Positions 1 to 7,900 of a stretch of DNA of 64,000 nucleotides are shown in pieces. The notes under the pieces were generated by a model. The model saw only the letters and a program-made list of their open reading frames with translations. It was not told where the DNA came from and ran no database searches. The stretch's first letter is position 1. Each line of letters starts with the position of its first letter. Source of the DNA: Streptomyces sp. H27-C3 (GTDB lineage Bacteria; Actinomycetota; Actinomycetes; Streptomycetales; Streptomycetaceae); assembly GCF_030063415.1 (NCBI RefSeq), contig NZ_JASITA010000023.1, forward strand, positions 1 to 64,000, in the 5' to 3' direction. A program made the position numbers and the translations under genes.

Positions 1-92
1 CCGACGTCCTGTCCGCCCAACGCCGAGAACGCGCCAAAGTCCGCAGTGAACGCCAGCAACGCTGGGGCCGCCCACGACTCAAAGCCGCCTGA
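1..92 (+). CDS. C-terminal end of an unidentified basic protein (partial)
   Basis: An open frame enters from the left edge and stops at TGA 90-92. The visible 29-residue tail is rich in Arg, Gln and Lys and ends RWGRPRLKAA. Such basic tails are common in transposases, integrases and mobilisation proteins of Streptomyces, but too little is present to name a family. Only the tail lies in the window. Confidence 0.4.
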   Translation, partial: DVLSAQRRERAKVRSERQQRWGRPRLKAA

Positions 93-406
93 CCAAACCC
101 CGCCAACGTTCGTGGCCAACGCACTAGCGGAACGGTGTGCCGCTGAGCAGAAGTGCGCTGCCGAGCCCGGCCGTTGTATGCGTCGGCGTCTTTTGGGCGG
201 GCCGTACGTGGAGAACTGCCGGAGCTGCCGTGATCCGTTGTGGTTCTCGGGGCCGGGTTTCTGGGCGCCGACTGTGACCGCGTCCTCGGAAGCCGTGAGG
301 GCGTAGGCGTTCAGCGCGTCCGGCCCGCTCCCCGGCCTGAAGTCAACCATCGAGGCTGGCCTGCCGCTCGCCGAATCCTCGTTGCCCAGCCAGGCCGATT
401 GGTCAG
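93..406. other. Gene-free stretch
   Basis: Between the truncated left-edge gene and the CHRD gene I see no frame with a credible ribosome-binding site or family signature. An 86-codon frame starting at 46 overlaps the left-edge gene and has the composition of a shadow frame. No clear terminator was found. Confidence 0.4.
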
Positions 407-916
407 CTAGTGGTGGTTGAGCTGCCCTCGGACGGCTCCGTCAGGGAAGGGACGGTTGTGTACGTTCGCGTAGAACTTGTGCGGTGTGCAGGCGATTTCC
501 CGCAGTTCACGGTGGGTCAGTACCGTGGCAGCGTTCTTGGTTGTCTGGGTGTGCTGTGCCTTGATGCAGCCGTTTGATTTTCCGTGCTTCGGGGTTTTGA
601 GCGTGATGGCGACCGGCCCGGCTGTTCCGCGTTTGCCGGCGTGGATGTGCGCTGCGGTGGGCTGCTCGATTTTGCGTACCCTCAGGGAGTAGCAGAGGCT
701 GCCGTGCTTGACCTGGAACCAGAATTCGCCTGCGCCGTTACGGTCGCCGGGGCCGGGCACCTCTTCGCGGCCGGTCAAGTCGGCTTTGCCCTGGGCGACC
801 TTGTCGGCCCCGTCGGCGCTGGGCGGGCCACTCGCTGCGGTGGCAGGAGCGGTCAGGGCGGTGAGGGCCGCGGCGCAGCCAACAGCTGAGGCCATCATTG
901 TGGTCAGGACACGCAT
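407..916 (-). CDS. Secreted CHRD-domain protein
   Basis: The predicted product is 169 residues. Residues 1-28 form a signal peptide (hydrophobic core with Ala-rich end, likely cleavage after ATAA). Residues about 45-165 match the CHRD (chordin) domain: the HIHAG motif in the middle and the FYANVHN...PDGAVRGQL ending are typical. Three Cys in the mature part could form a disulfide. CHRD proteins are exported and their biochemical role in bacteria is unknown. I chose the ATG at 914-916 because the signal peptide begins there; the frame stays open upstream but has no signal-like content. It is a single gene with no operon partner. A second CHRD protein lies at 58615-59382. Confidence 0.85.
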   Translation of the reverse strand: MRVLTTMMASAVGCAAALTALTAPATAASGPPSADGADKVAQGKADLTGREEVPGPGDRNGAGEFWFQVKHGSLCYSLRVRKIEQPTAAHIHAGKRGTAGPVAITLKTPKHGKSNGCIKAQHTQTTKNAATVLTHRELREIACTPHKFYANVHNRPFPDGAVRGQLNHH

Positions 917-1448
917 GGACGTCTCGATTCTTTTCGGGTGGTCGGAGCGGGGAGATCGGGTGGCCGGCTTCGGGAGGTGATCTCCGTCGTTTCGACCCAA
1001 GCCCATGCGTAGCCTTCGCTCAACATTTATGCGGCTGGATGGGCGCCCGTCGACGGCGGAGCTGCTTGGTCCGCGTCCGGCTGCTGTGACAGAAGGCGCT
1101 GCTAACATGCCGGACTTGACGGTGGCTGCCCCTCTCGATGGAGCGTGCCGGCGCCGCCGGACAAGAGCGTTCCCGGCGACACACAGGCCAGCGCCCCTGT
1201 CGCCCGCGGCCTGCGCCGCATCACCAAGAAGCAGCACCCCCGCAGTCCGAGGCCGGCAAGGACGGCACCAGTTTCGGGGGCGCCCGGAGTGCAACAAAAT
1301 GCTTGGACGCCGGCCTGCCCTCTTCTGGAACAGCCCGGCCGCACGCCACGCCGGCCGTACTCGGCCGGACCGCAAAGAAGCCGGCCGCTGGTCTCCCCCG
1401 CCTCGACAAGGAGCGGGAGACCACCGGCCGGTGTTGCAGGGCGGGCCG
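917..1448. other. Gene-free stretch
   Basis: About 530 bases lie between the CHRD gene and the small DUF6381-type gene. All six frames give only Arg/Pro-rich shadow translations. The one clear element is the inverted repeat at 1381-1431, listed separately. The CHRD promoter must lie here, but no convincing -10/-35 pair was identified. Confidence 0.4.
1381..1431 (-). terminator. Hairpin terminator after the DUF6381-type gene
   Basis: Two stacked stems pair: CCGGCCG (1381-1387) with CGGCCGG (1425-1431) and TGGTCTCCC (1389-1397) with GGGAGACCA (1415-1423), with one C/C mismatch and a 17-base loop. It lies 18 bases past the stop of the leftward gene at 1449. There is no T-run, as is usual for Streptomyces terminators. 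Confidence 0.65.
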
Positions 1449-1640
1449 TTACATGGGGTCGATGTCCCGGCCGCCCATGCCCATCTCCTGCTGCTTGCTC
1501 TGCTCGTGCAGGCGGCGGGCCTTGTCCGTCAGCCTCTGGCGCTCCTCCGGGTCGGTGGCACGCTCGGCGGCGTCCGTCAGTTCCTGCGCCTTGGTACGCA
1601 TCTGCTGGGCCCGACCGCCGGATTCACCTGCAACGCTCAT
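1449..1640 (-). CDS. Small DUF6381-type protein, copy 1
   Basis: A 63-residue, highly charged, probably all-helical protein beginning MSVAGESGGRAQQM. It is a close paralogue of the product of 38674-38865: they differ at only about a dozen positions, most of them in the last third. It has no signal peptide, membrane segment or cysteine. ATG 1638-1640 is chosen because AGGAG sits five bases upstream on the minus strand, and both copies keep this spacing; a start two codons earlier is possible. The family (DUF6381, recalled from memory) is widespread in Streptomyces with no known function. The roughly 100 bases upstream are conserved between the copies. Confidence 0.8.
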   Translation of the reverse strand: MSVAGESGGRAQQMRTKAQELTDAAERATDPEERQRLTDKARRLHEQSKQQEMGMGGRDIDPM

Positions 1641-1739
1641 GATCACTCCTGGATGTGTGCGGAGAGGACCTCATCAGCGAATCAGCGCGTCGGCGCCCGC
1701 GCATCTCGAACGGTTACCCACTGCTATCCCCGCAGCTCC
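1641..1739 (-). promoter_or_regulatory. Conserved upstream region of DUF6381 copy 1
   Basis: Read on the minus strand, about 100 bases from GGAGCTGCGG down to the start codon closely match the region before the second copy (38575-38673), with only scattered substitutions and one small gap. Shared blocks include GAGATGCGCGGGCGCCG, GCGCTGATTCGCTG and TGAGGTCCTCTCC. Conservation beyond the coding region implies a shared promoter or 5' leader. A GTGGGTAACC block resembles a sigma-B-type -10, but the other copy does not keep it well. Confidence 0.6.
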
Positions 1740-2122
1740 GGCCCTGACCGGTGGTGTGCTGAACGGACTTGTCGATCAAGTCGCCGACTGTGTCAGGGCG
1801 TTCCGGTCCTGGGCGCTGCTCCAAGCTCCCGTACGTGTGCTGGGCTGACCCGGCCTTCATTTCCACACGGTGCTTCTGTGGATATGGGAAACGAGTTCAC
1901 ACTGACTGGAACAGCCCGGTAGGCCGACCGGTCACGTTCACCGAGACCGCAATGCTGGTGGCTGTAGCTATGACAGGCGGCTTACTGCAGGTCCCGGGAC
2001 CTGCCGGGACGCGGCTGATCGGGTCGGTTTTGTGGGCCGCGTGGGTGGCAGGGCGGCATGTCGGGGCGCTCCGGGGTGTTCAGCGGGTCTACATCTCCTC
2101 GCCCCGAGAGCTAGGAGTACCT
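1740..2122. other. Leader and probable promoter region of the P450-RppA operon
   Basis: This 380-base interval has no credible gene. It lies directly upstream of the split P450 gene and must hold the promoter of the pigment operon. AGGAG at 2113-2117, five bases before GTG 2123, is the P450 ribosome-binding site. I could not pick out a convincing -35/-10 pair. Confidence 0.45.
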
Positions 2123-2248
2123 GTGACTGCCTCCGCCGAGGTTTACAGTTGTCCGTTTGACTATGTGAACGGTTTGGAGTTCGACCCGCTGCTCAAACAG
2201 CTGCTGACCGAGGCCCCCATCGCCCGGATCCGTATGCCGTACGGAACA
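2123..2248 (+). pseudogene. cyp158A: Cytochrome P450 (CYP158A-type), N-terminal fragment cut by a transposon
   Basis: GTG 2123 with AGGAG five bases upstream starts a frame encoding 42 residues (CPFDYVNGLEFDPLLKQLL, then IARIRMPYGTG) typical of the N terminus of CYP158A-type P450s. At 2249 the frame runs into the transposon inverted repeat and stops at 2311. Deleting 2249-10519 (the transposon plus one GGAACA copy) rejoins the frame as RMPYGTG-EAWLVTRYDD and gives a 401-residue P450, close to the usual CYP158A length. In S. coelicolor, CYP158A2 couples flaviolin, made from the RppA product, into biflaviolin. In this strain the enzyme is predicted to be lost unless the transposon excises precisely. 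Confidence 0.9.
2243..2248. repeat. Target-site duplication, left copy
   Basis: GGAACA immediately precedes the left inverted repeat and recurs at 10514-10519 directly after the right one. Joining across one copy restores the P450 frame. Tn3-family elements usually duplicate 5 bp; here 6 bp are duplicated if the ends are taken symmetrically as GGGG. Confidence 0.85.
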
Positions 2249-2306
2249 GGGGTCCGAGTAGGAACGGACCAGGAAACCGGTGTTGCTGTCAGAAGTTTTG
2301 ACAGGC
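2249..2306 (+). repeat. Left terminal inverted repeat of the transposon
   Basis: It begins GGGGTCCGAGTAGGAACG and is identical over 58 bases to the reverse complement of 10456-10513; similarity continues weakly for another dozen bases. Tn3-family repeats are usually about 38 bp, so the inner 20 bp are extra. They contain a dyad (TGTCA...TGACA) that could bind the recombinase or another host or element protein. Confidence 0.93.
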
Positions 2307-2333
2307 TGTGATCCGGGCCGCCAGGGTGTGCGG

Positions 2334-2609
2334 GTGAGCGATGATCCGACGATCGGTTTCCTGAAGGCGGACGTGGCGCGGTTCTGCGCCGGTCTGGATG
2401 ATCTGGCGCCCGCGATCCGGCTGCGGCTGGTCGTTCAGCTGCGGGAGGCGTTGGGCGAGGTGACGGACGCGGCGCTGGACAGTGGGATGGCCGCGGCGAA
2501 GGCGGAGGGCTGGGGGCTGCGGCAGATCGGTGCTCAGGCGGGCCTGTCGCACGAGAAGGTCCGTTACCGGCTCGCCCAGGCGTCGGACGAGCCGGCCGGG
2601 CCTTCCTAG
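2334..2609 (+). CDS. Small helix-turn-helix protein of the transposon
   Basis: A 91-residue protein. The first 60 residues look helical (KADVARFCAGLDDLAPAIRL). Residues about 58-80 (GWGLRQIGAQAGLSHEKVRY) form a helix-turn-helix like those of sigma-70 region 4 or AsnC-type domains. It starts just inside the left inverted repeat and converges with tnpA; the two stops share CTAG at 2606-2609. GTG 2334 is chosen because earlier codons lie in the inverted repeat. It may regulate transposition or assist transposase binding, but this is inferred only from position. Confidence 0.65.
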   Translation: MSDDPTIGFLKADVARFCAGLDDLAPAIRLRLVVQLREALGEVTDAALDSGMAAAKAEGWGLRQIGAQAGLSHEKVRYRLAQASDEPAGPS

Positions 2610-5600
2610 ACGGTGGTGGCGCCCTCGGGCTTGCGGGTGGAGCGGAGCTGTCCGCCCTGGACTTCGGCGGGCAGGGCGAAGCTGTAGCGGCCGTGGAAGT
2701 TGATGTGGGCGAACTTCAGCGGGGACAGGCGGGCGATGTCCTCGTCGCGTACGTGGATGCCCTCGGCGCGCATCTCGGCGATGATCTGCTGCATGTAGAC
2801 CGTGTTCCACAGGATGACGACGTTGAGCATCAGTCCCAGTGTCCCAAGCTGATCTTCCTGACCTTCTCGGTAGGACTGCCTGAGCTCGCCTTTCTGCCCG
2901 TGGAAGATCTTCCGGGCGAGGTTGTGGCGGGACTCCTGCCGGTTGAGCTGGGTGTTGATGCGCCGCCGCAGCAGCTCGTCGGTGAAGTACGACGACAGGT
3001 AGGCGCTGCGGTCCATGCGGCCGATCTCCATGATGGCCTTGCCCGTGGGGGTGGGCTTGCCTCCGGGGGCCAGGACGCGCAGGACCTCGGAGGCTTTGAT
3101 GGTGCCCGAGTGCAGGGAGCCGGCCACGCGCAGGACGTCGTCCCAGTGGGCGGTGATCTGCTTGAGGTTGACCTTGTCGCGGGTCAGTGGGTTGAGCGGC
3201 CCGTAGTCGGCGTCCGCGTCCGCCCGGTACAGCGTCGCGCTGCCGGAGTCGGCCAGCCGCGGGGAGAACTGGTAGCCCAAAAGCCGGAAGAGGCCGAAGA
3301 CGATTTCGGATGAACCGTGCGTGTCCGAGGTGATCTCGACGGGCCGCAGGGCGGTCTCCTGCTCCAGGAGGCCGTCGAGGATGTAGAAGGAATCGCGCTG
3401 GGTGCCGGGGATCAGGATGCCGTGCAGGCCGCTGAACTGGTCGGAGAGGAAGTTGTAGAACGTGACCCCGCGTCGGCGGGTGCCGAAGTATTTCGGGTTC
3501 GGTCCGGAGTTCAGGGTGCGGATCGGGGTGATGAACCGCAGGCCGTCGGCGGAGGCGAGCTCGCCGCCGCCCCACGCCTGCACCAGCGGCAGGCGCGTGT
3601 GGTACTCGACGAGGCGCGCGTTGGCCCGGGACAAGGTCGCCGCGCGCAGGTAGTTCTGTTCGACCCAGAACAGCCGGTCGCGGCTGAGCGCGTCAATGCC
3701 GTCGTGGACGATGGGCTCGACCCCGACGTTGGTGGCCTCGGCGGTGAGGACGGCGGCCACGGACAGTTCCAGGTCATCCATCCGGGAGTTGGCTTCCGAG
3801 ACGTGGGTGAAGTCGCCGAGGTAGGGCACCCAGGAGTTCACCTCCAGCACCATCTCGGGCAGGTCGACGGCGGGCAGACGCGCTTCGACCTCCTTGTGGA
3901 GCTCGCGCAGGGAGATGGGTTCGTCCAGGCGGTCCAGGCCGGTGAGGATGATGCGGTCCCGGCCGTTCTGCTGTTCGATCCGTACGGCGGGGTTGGCGGC
4001 CAGGCCCTTGGCGAACTCGCGGTGAGCCGAGTCGAGCCGGTCGGTCCAGCCGCTAAGGATCTTGTCCGGTTTTGGGTCGAGGTCGAGTTCCTCGCAGACC
4101 CGGGAGCGGGCCGCCTCCCACGCGGTGTCGCCCAGCAGCCGGGCGTTCGGGTCGCCCCATTTGCGCAGGCCAGGCACGTACACCTCGTGCCGGTGCAGGG
4201 CGGTGCGCAGGGCTTCGGTGGAGGCGACGATCAGGGCGCGCTTCTCGACGCTGGCCACGGGCATCGGCGGGGGCGGGAAGACCAGGCGTCGCCAGGCGGA
4301 GGTGAGGAACTTCGCCGGGACCTCCCACGCCTGGATGGGGCGGCGCCGTCCCTTGAGGGACTTCACGAACGCCAGCGCGTCCAGCACCGGCTCGCCGGCC
4401 GGACTCGACTCGAATTGGAACGTCTTGAGCAGGTCGGGGAGGAAGCGGGCGATGGTGTTGTAGCGGGCGGCGAGCATCTGCTCGGCGCCGTCGTCGGGCT
4501 CCTGCGCGAGGAGCTTGACCGTCTCGGTCGCCGCGTGGAACGGGCCGACGTCCATGGCGTCGAGCGTCGCGCGGATGTCGCCTTCGGGGTCGGCGGCCGT
4601 CCCGGACACCGCGATCCACATCTGGCGCAGCAGGATCGCCGCGGCGTCCAGGTCTTTGAGGGTCCGCAGCCGCTGCTTGGTCATCTTGGTGCTGGAGGAG
4701 CGGATCAGGTCGCCCATCACCAGGTCGAACACCTCGATCGCCTCGTCCGCGGCGATCTGCGGCATCACCGCGGCGAACGCCACCAGGGTGGCCAGGCGCC
4801 GGTCCCCGGCGAGGTCGGAGACGGCCTGTGCGCGGGCGGCCCGCGCGAAGCGGACCAGCGTCTGAAGCCGTCCCGGGGGTATCGCGGACAGGTCCCAGGC
4901 GGTCCCACCGAAGGCGTTCAGCGACTCGTAGCGCTCCAGCGCCTTGCCCACCCCGCGGGCGGTGATATCCCTCGGGGAGCGCCGCAGCCGGTCCAGCTCG
5001 GACAGTCGCTTGCCTACGGGGACGACGACCAGGCCCTGCAACCCGGCGGCCTGCTTCTCGGTGGGGGCGGCGGCGAGCGTGGCCCACAGGCGTTTCTCGG
5101 CGCGCTCGCGCGAGCCGGAGACGAGGCGTTCCAGCACGGTCACCCCGGGCAGCACCACCTTCTTGTCGACCAGCCGCTTGGTGGCCAGGTCGAACAGCAG
5201 GGTCGGGCGCTCGGAGCCGATCCACGCCCGCTGGTACATCCAGCGGGCCAGCGCGAACCACTGGTCGAACTCGAACTTCGTGTACCCGTACCCCTCGCGT
5301 ATCTGCTCCTGGTGGTCCCAGCGGTGCTCTCTCGTGCCGTAGCCGGCGAACTCGGCGGGGTCCAGGCCCAGCTGTTCGGCGACGTAGTCGACCACCACGG
5401 CGGGTACCTGTTCGGGGTTGTCCAGGAACGTCCCCAGGTACCGGACAGTGCCGAGCTGGATGGCCCAGCCGATCCGGTTCCTGGCGCCCTTGGCGGCCAT
5501 CGCCCGGCGCCGGGCGGTCTGGTCGAGCAGGAAGGAACCGGCGAGCTGCCCCTCGTCCGGGTCTTCCGCGAACCGGCCGAAGCGCCGTCGTTGGTCCTCG

Positions 5601-5620
5601 CTCAGAAAGTTGGTGGGCAC
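2606..5620 (-). CDS. tnpA: Tn3-family transposase TnpA
   Basis: A 1004-residue DDE transposase, the usual length for the family, catalysing replicative transposition between the 58-bp ends. The N-terminal part (FLSEDQRRRFGRF...) is the DUF4158-type end-binding region. The catalytic C-terminal half shows the first Asp in ADGLRF, the second in SDTHGSSEIVFG and the Glu region around NRQESRHNLARK and FHGQKGEL. I prefer GTG 5618-5620, which has AAGGAG six bases upstream; a GTG seven codons earlier (5641) is the alternative. The gene reads leftwards into the left inverted repeat and shows no frameshift. Confidence 0.95.
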   Translation of the reverse strand: MPTNFLSEDQRRRFGRFAEDPDEGQLAGSFLLDQTARRRAMAAKGARNRIGWAIQLGTVRYLGTFLDNPEQVPAVVVDYVAEQLGLDPAEFAGYGTREHRWDHQEQIREGYGYTKFEFDQWFALARWMYQRAWIGSERPTLLFDLATKRLVDKKVVLPGVTVLERLVSGSRERAEKRLWATLAAAPTEKQAAGLQGLVVVPVGKRLSELDRLRRSPRDITARGVGKALERYESLNAFGGTAWDLSAIPPGRLQTLVRFARAARAQAVSDLAGDRRLATLVAFAAVMPQIAADEAIEVFDLVMGDLIRSSSTKMTKQRLRTLKDLDAAAILLRQMWIAVSGTAADPEGDIRATLDAMDVGPFHAATETVKLLAQEPDDGAEQMLAARYNTIARFLPDLLKTFQFESSPAGEPVLDALAFVKSLKGRRRPIQAWEVPAKFLTSAWRRLVFPPPPMPVASVEKRALIVASTEALRTALHRHEVYVPGLRKWGDPNARLLGDTAWEAARSRVCEELDLDPKPDKILSGWTDRLDSAHREFAKGLAANPAVRIEQQNGRDRIILTGLDRLDEPISLRELHKEVEARLPAVDLPEMVLEVNSWVPYLGDFTHVSEANSRMDDLELSVAAVLTAEATNVGVEPIVHDGIDALSRDRLFWVEQNYLRAATLSRANARLVEYHTRLPLVQAWGGGELASADGLRFITPIRTLNSGPNPKYFGTRRRGVTFYNFLSDQFSGLHGILIPGTQRDSFYILDGLLEQETALRPVEITSDTHGSSEIVFGLFRLLGYQFSPRLADSGSATLYRADADADYGPLNPLTRDKVNLKQITAHWDDVLRVAGSLHSGTIKASEVLRVLAPGGKPTPTGKAIMEIGRMDRSAYLSSYFTDELLRRRINTQLNRQESRHNLARKIFHGQKGELRQSYREGQEDQLGTLGLMLNVVILWNTVYMQQIIAEMRAEGIHVRDEDIARLSPLKFAHINFHGRYSFALPAEVQGGQLRSTRKPEGATTV

Positions 5621-5764
5621 CGCGCGCTCCTTGATCGTCACCTTGACTCGCGCGCGACGTTCTCAGCCCGTCCGACTGTTTGTTCGGTGATCATCCATTC
5701 CGGTCCGGATCATGACTCCGTCTGATAGAGAGTCCAGGCCGTAGGAGTGCAGCTGCTCTGCTGA

Positions 5765-5977
5765 TCAAGCCTGCTGGGTACGGCGTGGCCGCAGATGTGT
5801 GAGCGTGTCGCCGGCCTGGCGCTGGGTGAGGGCCGCGAGGTGGGTGGCGACGGTGGCGTTCTCACGCAGCCGTGCGTGGGTGGCATAGACCGTCTCGGCG
5901 ACGGTCTGCGGGTCGTGGTGGGGGAAGCGGGCGGTGAGGGTGTCGATGACGCGTTCCAGGGAGTGCTCGCTGTCCAT
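5765..5977 (-). CDS. Small three-helix-bundle-type protein
   Basis: A 70-residue protein (MDSEHSLERVIDTLTARFP...) with the pattern of the small actinobacterial three-helix-bundle dimerisation family (DUF3562-like): an ERVIDTLTARFP helix, a VAETVYATHARL helix and an ATHLAALTQRQA helix. It has no membrane segment. It lies 15 bases downstream of the PAP2 gene, and the dyad at 5997-6013 sits 19 bases before its start, inside the PAP2 3' end. It is therefore probably co-transcribed with PAP2 and possibly also controlled separately. Function unknown. Confidence 0.65.
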   Translation of the reverse strand: MDSEHSLERVIDTLTARFPHHDPQTVAETVYATHARLRENATVATHLAALTQRQAGDTLTHLRPRRTQQA

Positions 5978-5992
5978 GACGGGGGCTCGCTC

Positions 5993-6799
5993 TCAGATAT
6001 CGGCATCCGATGTCGACTCACGATATCCGGAGCGCGGCCGCTGAGGCAGGGGCCGGCCGGGGCGGGTGGCGGATGCGGCTCCCACCCCGGCGCTGGAGGC
6101 GTTGCGGCTCGGGTGGGCGGTGTGCCAGGCGGCGACGGAGGCCATGGCCAGGCCGGTGCCGAGCAGGGCCCCGGCGAGGGTGTCGGTGAGCCAGTGCACG
6201 CCGAGGAAGACGCGGGTGAAGCAGGCCGCGGCGACGGTCAGAACGGCCGCTGCCACACCGATGTGCAGCAGGGCTGCGGGCAGGGCCGCCCACCGGGCCA
6301 GCCACAGCAGCAGCACGCAGGTGGCGGCCGCGGTCATGGCGTGGCCGGAGGGCATGGCGGCGAACTCGGCGGAGTCGACGGGGCGTTCCCACTGGGGGCG
6401 TTCGCGGCCGATGGTCCAGCGCAGCACCCCTCGGACAGCCCATTCTGCGGCGCAGGTGCAGGCTGCCCATACGGCGATGAGCCGTTGCCGCCTGTGCCAC
6501 AGCGATACCACCGCAGCGGCGAGCAGCAGGCGCATGGTCCATGGGTCGACGACCCAGTCGGTGACGATCCGGCCCGCGTGGGTGAAGCCGGGATGTTCCA
6601 GTGCCACCGTGTGCAGATGCGCCGCCACCGCCCGGTCCATGCGCAGGACCGGCTGCGCCCCGGTGACGACCAGAGCGATGGCCAGCGCCGCAGCCGCGGT
6701 GAAGAGCAGAGCGGCCTTACCGGCCGGCTCGGCGATCCAGCCGGCCAGTGCCCGCCTGGTCTGTTCTGGCTGTCGGCTGGGCCCGTTGGGCTGGGTCAT
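5993..6799 (-). CDS. PAP2-family membrane phosphatase
   Basis: A 268-residue integral membrane phosphatase of the PAP2 superfamily, which dephosphorylates lipid phosphates such as undecaprenyl pyrophosphate or phosphatidic acid. About six hydrophobic segments are visible. The three signature motifs are present: RWTIGRERP (KxxxxxxRP variant), PSGH near the middle, and TRVFLGVHWLTD (SRxxxxxHxxxD with Thr for Ser). ATG 6797-6799 is preceded by GAGGAGG. It diverges from the PadR gene across a 164-base gap carrying a CGATATCG dyad, so PadR control is likely. The substrate cannot be told from sequence. Confidence 0.9.
   Translation of the reverse strand: MTQPNGPSRQPEQTRRALAGWIAEPAGKAALLFTAAAALAIALVVTGAQPVLRMDRAVAAHLHTVALEHPGFTHAGRIVTDWVVDPWTMRLLLAAAVVSLWHRRQRLIAVWAACTCAAEWAVRGVLRWTIGRERPQWERPVDSAEFAAMPSGHAMTAAATCVLLLWLARWAALPAALLHIGVAAAVLTVAAACFTRVFLGVHWLTDTLAGALLGTGLAMASVAAWHTAHPSRNASSAGVGAASATRPGRPLPQRPRSGYRESTSDADI
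5997..6013. promoter_or_regulatory. Putative PadR operator A (ATATCG-N5-CGATGT)
   Basis: The 17-base dyad has one mismatch to the perfect site at 9225-9241. It overlaps the last PAP2 codons and lies 19 bases before the start of the small three-helix gene on the minus strand. Confidence 0.6.
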
Positions 6800-6909
6800 C
6801 GCGGGTTCCTCCTCGATCGGTGGGGGTCCTGTTCATGTGCCCCGGACAGGCAGCGCCGAGCGGGGTGGCGTGCGATCGGGCCCGGGATGAAGGACGGTGA
6901 AGCGACGTA

Positions 6910-6926
6910 GACTCGGTACCCGATAT
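6910..6926. promoter_or_regulatory. Putative PadR operator B in the padR/PAP2 divergent region
   Basis: One half-site is perfect (CGATAT, inside palindromic CGATATCG at 6921-6928) and the other keeps only TCG. It sits 37 bases before the PadR start and 110 bases before the PAP2 start, placed for autoregulation. Confidence 0.5.
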
Positions 6927-6963
6927 CGGTTTCGTCACTGCCGGGCAGGCGGGGAAGGCGGCT

Positions 6964-7275
6964 TTGAGGGTGCGGGAGTTCCAGCGGGGCGCGGTGCGGC
7001 TGCACATCCTTCATCACGCGGCCGAGGAGGAGATCCACGGCGCGTGGATGACCGAGGAACTGGCCTCTCACGGGTATCAGATCAGCCCCGGCACGCTGTA
7101 CCCGACGCTGCACCGGCTGGAGGCCGACGGGCTGCTGGTCTCCGAGCAGCGGGTGGTCGACGGCCGCACGCGCCGGGTGTACCGGGCCACCGAGGCCGGG
7201 AAGCAGGCCCTGGCCGAGGACCGCAGGGCGCTCAAGGAGCTGGCCCGCGAAGTCCTCGGCGACGACGCGCCGTAG
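6964..7275 (+). CDS. PadR-family transcriptional regulator
   Basis: A 103-residue winged-helix regulator. The PadR signature is clear: LHILHHAAEEEIHGAWMTEEL in the first helices, then SPGTLYPTLHRLEADGLL (recognition helix) and the wing RRVYRATEAGKQAL. It is short, lacking a long C-terminal dimerisation helix, as in minimal PadR proteins. The start is TTG 6964 with AAGG seven bases upstream; GTG 6970 is an alternative. It is the only dedicated regulator in the transposon cargo. The repeated ATATCG-N5-CGATAT dyad before this gene, doxX, the permease and the small three-helix gene suggests it represses them all. Confidence 0.9.
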   Translation: MRVREFQRGAVRLHILHHAAEEEIHGAWMTEELASHGYQISPGTLYPTLHRLEADGLLVSEQRVVDGRTRRVYRATEAGKQALAEDRRALKELAREVLGDDAP

Positions 7276-7287
7276 GGCGGTGCGCCG

Positions 7288-7794
7288 TCACTCCCGGACC
7301 GGCTCCGCCGCTGCGCGGGGGACGGCGGCGCTGCGGTGCAGGCGGGCGTCGATCGAGTAGGCGCCCGCGCCGACGATGAGCAGGAAGAGGCTGCCGCACA
7401 GCTGGGCGAGGTCGGTGCGGGACTCGTGGATGAAGTCCCACCAGCCTGACTCGCCGTCGAACAGCGGGGCGTCGCCCCACAGGATGGGCAGCTTGGTGAT
7501 GAGCAGGGCGCCGAGCATGTTGACCACCATCGGGACGGCGGCGAGCCGGGTGAGGAGCCCGGCCAGGATCAGCGCGCCGCAGACGACCTCGAAGGCCCCG
7601 TCCAAAGGGCCGAAGAACCACGGGGCAGGGATGCCGGCCTTGTCGAACCGGCCGGTGCCGAGGTCGTCGGGGTAGAGAAACTTCTGGATGCCCTCGAAGA
7701 GGAAGACCGCGCCGACGTAGGCGCGGATGAGGACCACTGCGGCGGGCGCGTTGGTCGAGGTCAGCCGGGTCTGCCAGTTGCTGAGCCACGTCAT
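7288..7794 (-). CDS. DoxX-family membrane protein
   Basis: A 168-residue protein with four hydrophobic segments. DoxX features include the N-terminal RAYVGAVFLFEGIQKFLYP, the GAFEVVCGALILAGLLTR second helix and C-terminal LCGSLFLLIVGAGAYSID. DoxX proteins are linked to redox homeostasis or thiol stress at the membrane, but the activity is unproven. ATG 7792-7794 lies 27 bases downstream of a 17-base dyad (7821-7837), so expression probably depends on the PadR regulator encoded immediately to its left. It converges with padR, with 12 bases between the stops. Confidence 0.88.
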   Translation of the reverse strand: MTWLSNWQTRLTSTNAPAAVVLIRAYVGAVFLFEGIQKFLYPDDLGTGRFDKAGIPAPWFFGPLDGAFEVVCGALILAGLLTRLAAVPMVVNMLGALLITKLPILWGDAPLFDGESGWWDFIHESRTDLAQLCGSLFLLIVGAGAYSIDARLHRSAAVPRAAAEPVRE

Positions 7795-7820
7795 ATGAGA
7801 TGCCCTTCTGCCTTCTCGGT

Positions 7821-7837
7821 GTATCGGTGACCGATAT
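7821..7837. promoter_or_regulatory. Putative PadR operator C (GTATCG-N5-CGATAT)
   Basis: A 17-base dyad with one mismatch, 27 bases upstream of the doxX start codon, where it could overlap the -10 or the transcription start. Confidence 0.62.
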
Positions 7838-7900
7838 CGTCCCGCGAGGCAGAAGGGCGCCAGCGGTTTCGCGCCGCTTCCGGGCGCGCGTCGAAGGCTC

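Noticed and set aside
2289..3575. A 428-codon minus-strand frame at the tnpA 3' end
   Set aside because: An alternate frame of tnpA, extremely rich in Arg/Pro/His; the real frame shows transposase motifs.
3317..5725. An 802-codon plus-strand frame
   Set aside because: It is the antisense of tnpA, with Gly/Val/Gln/His-rich low-information translation and no ribosome-binding site.
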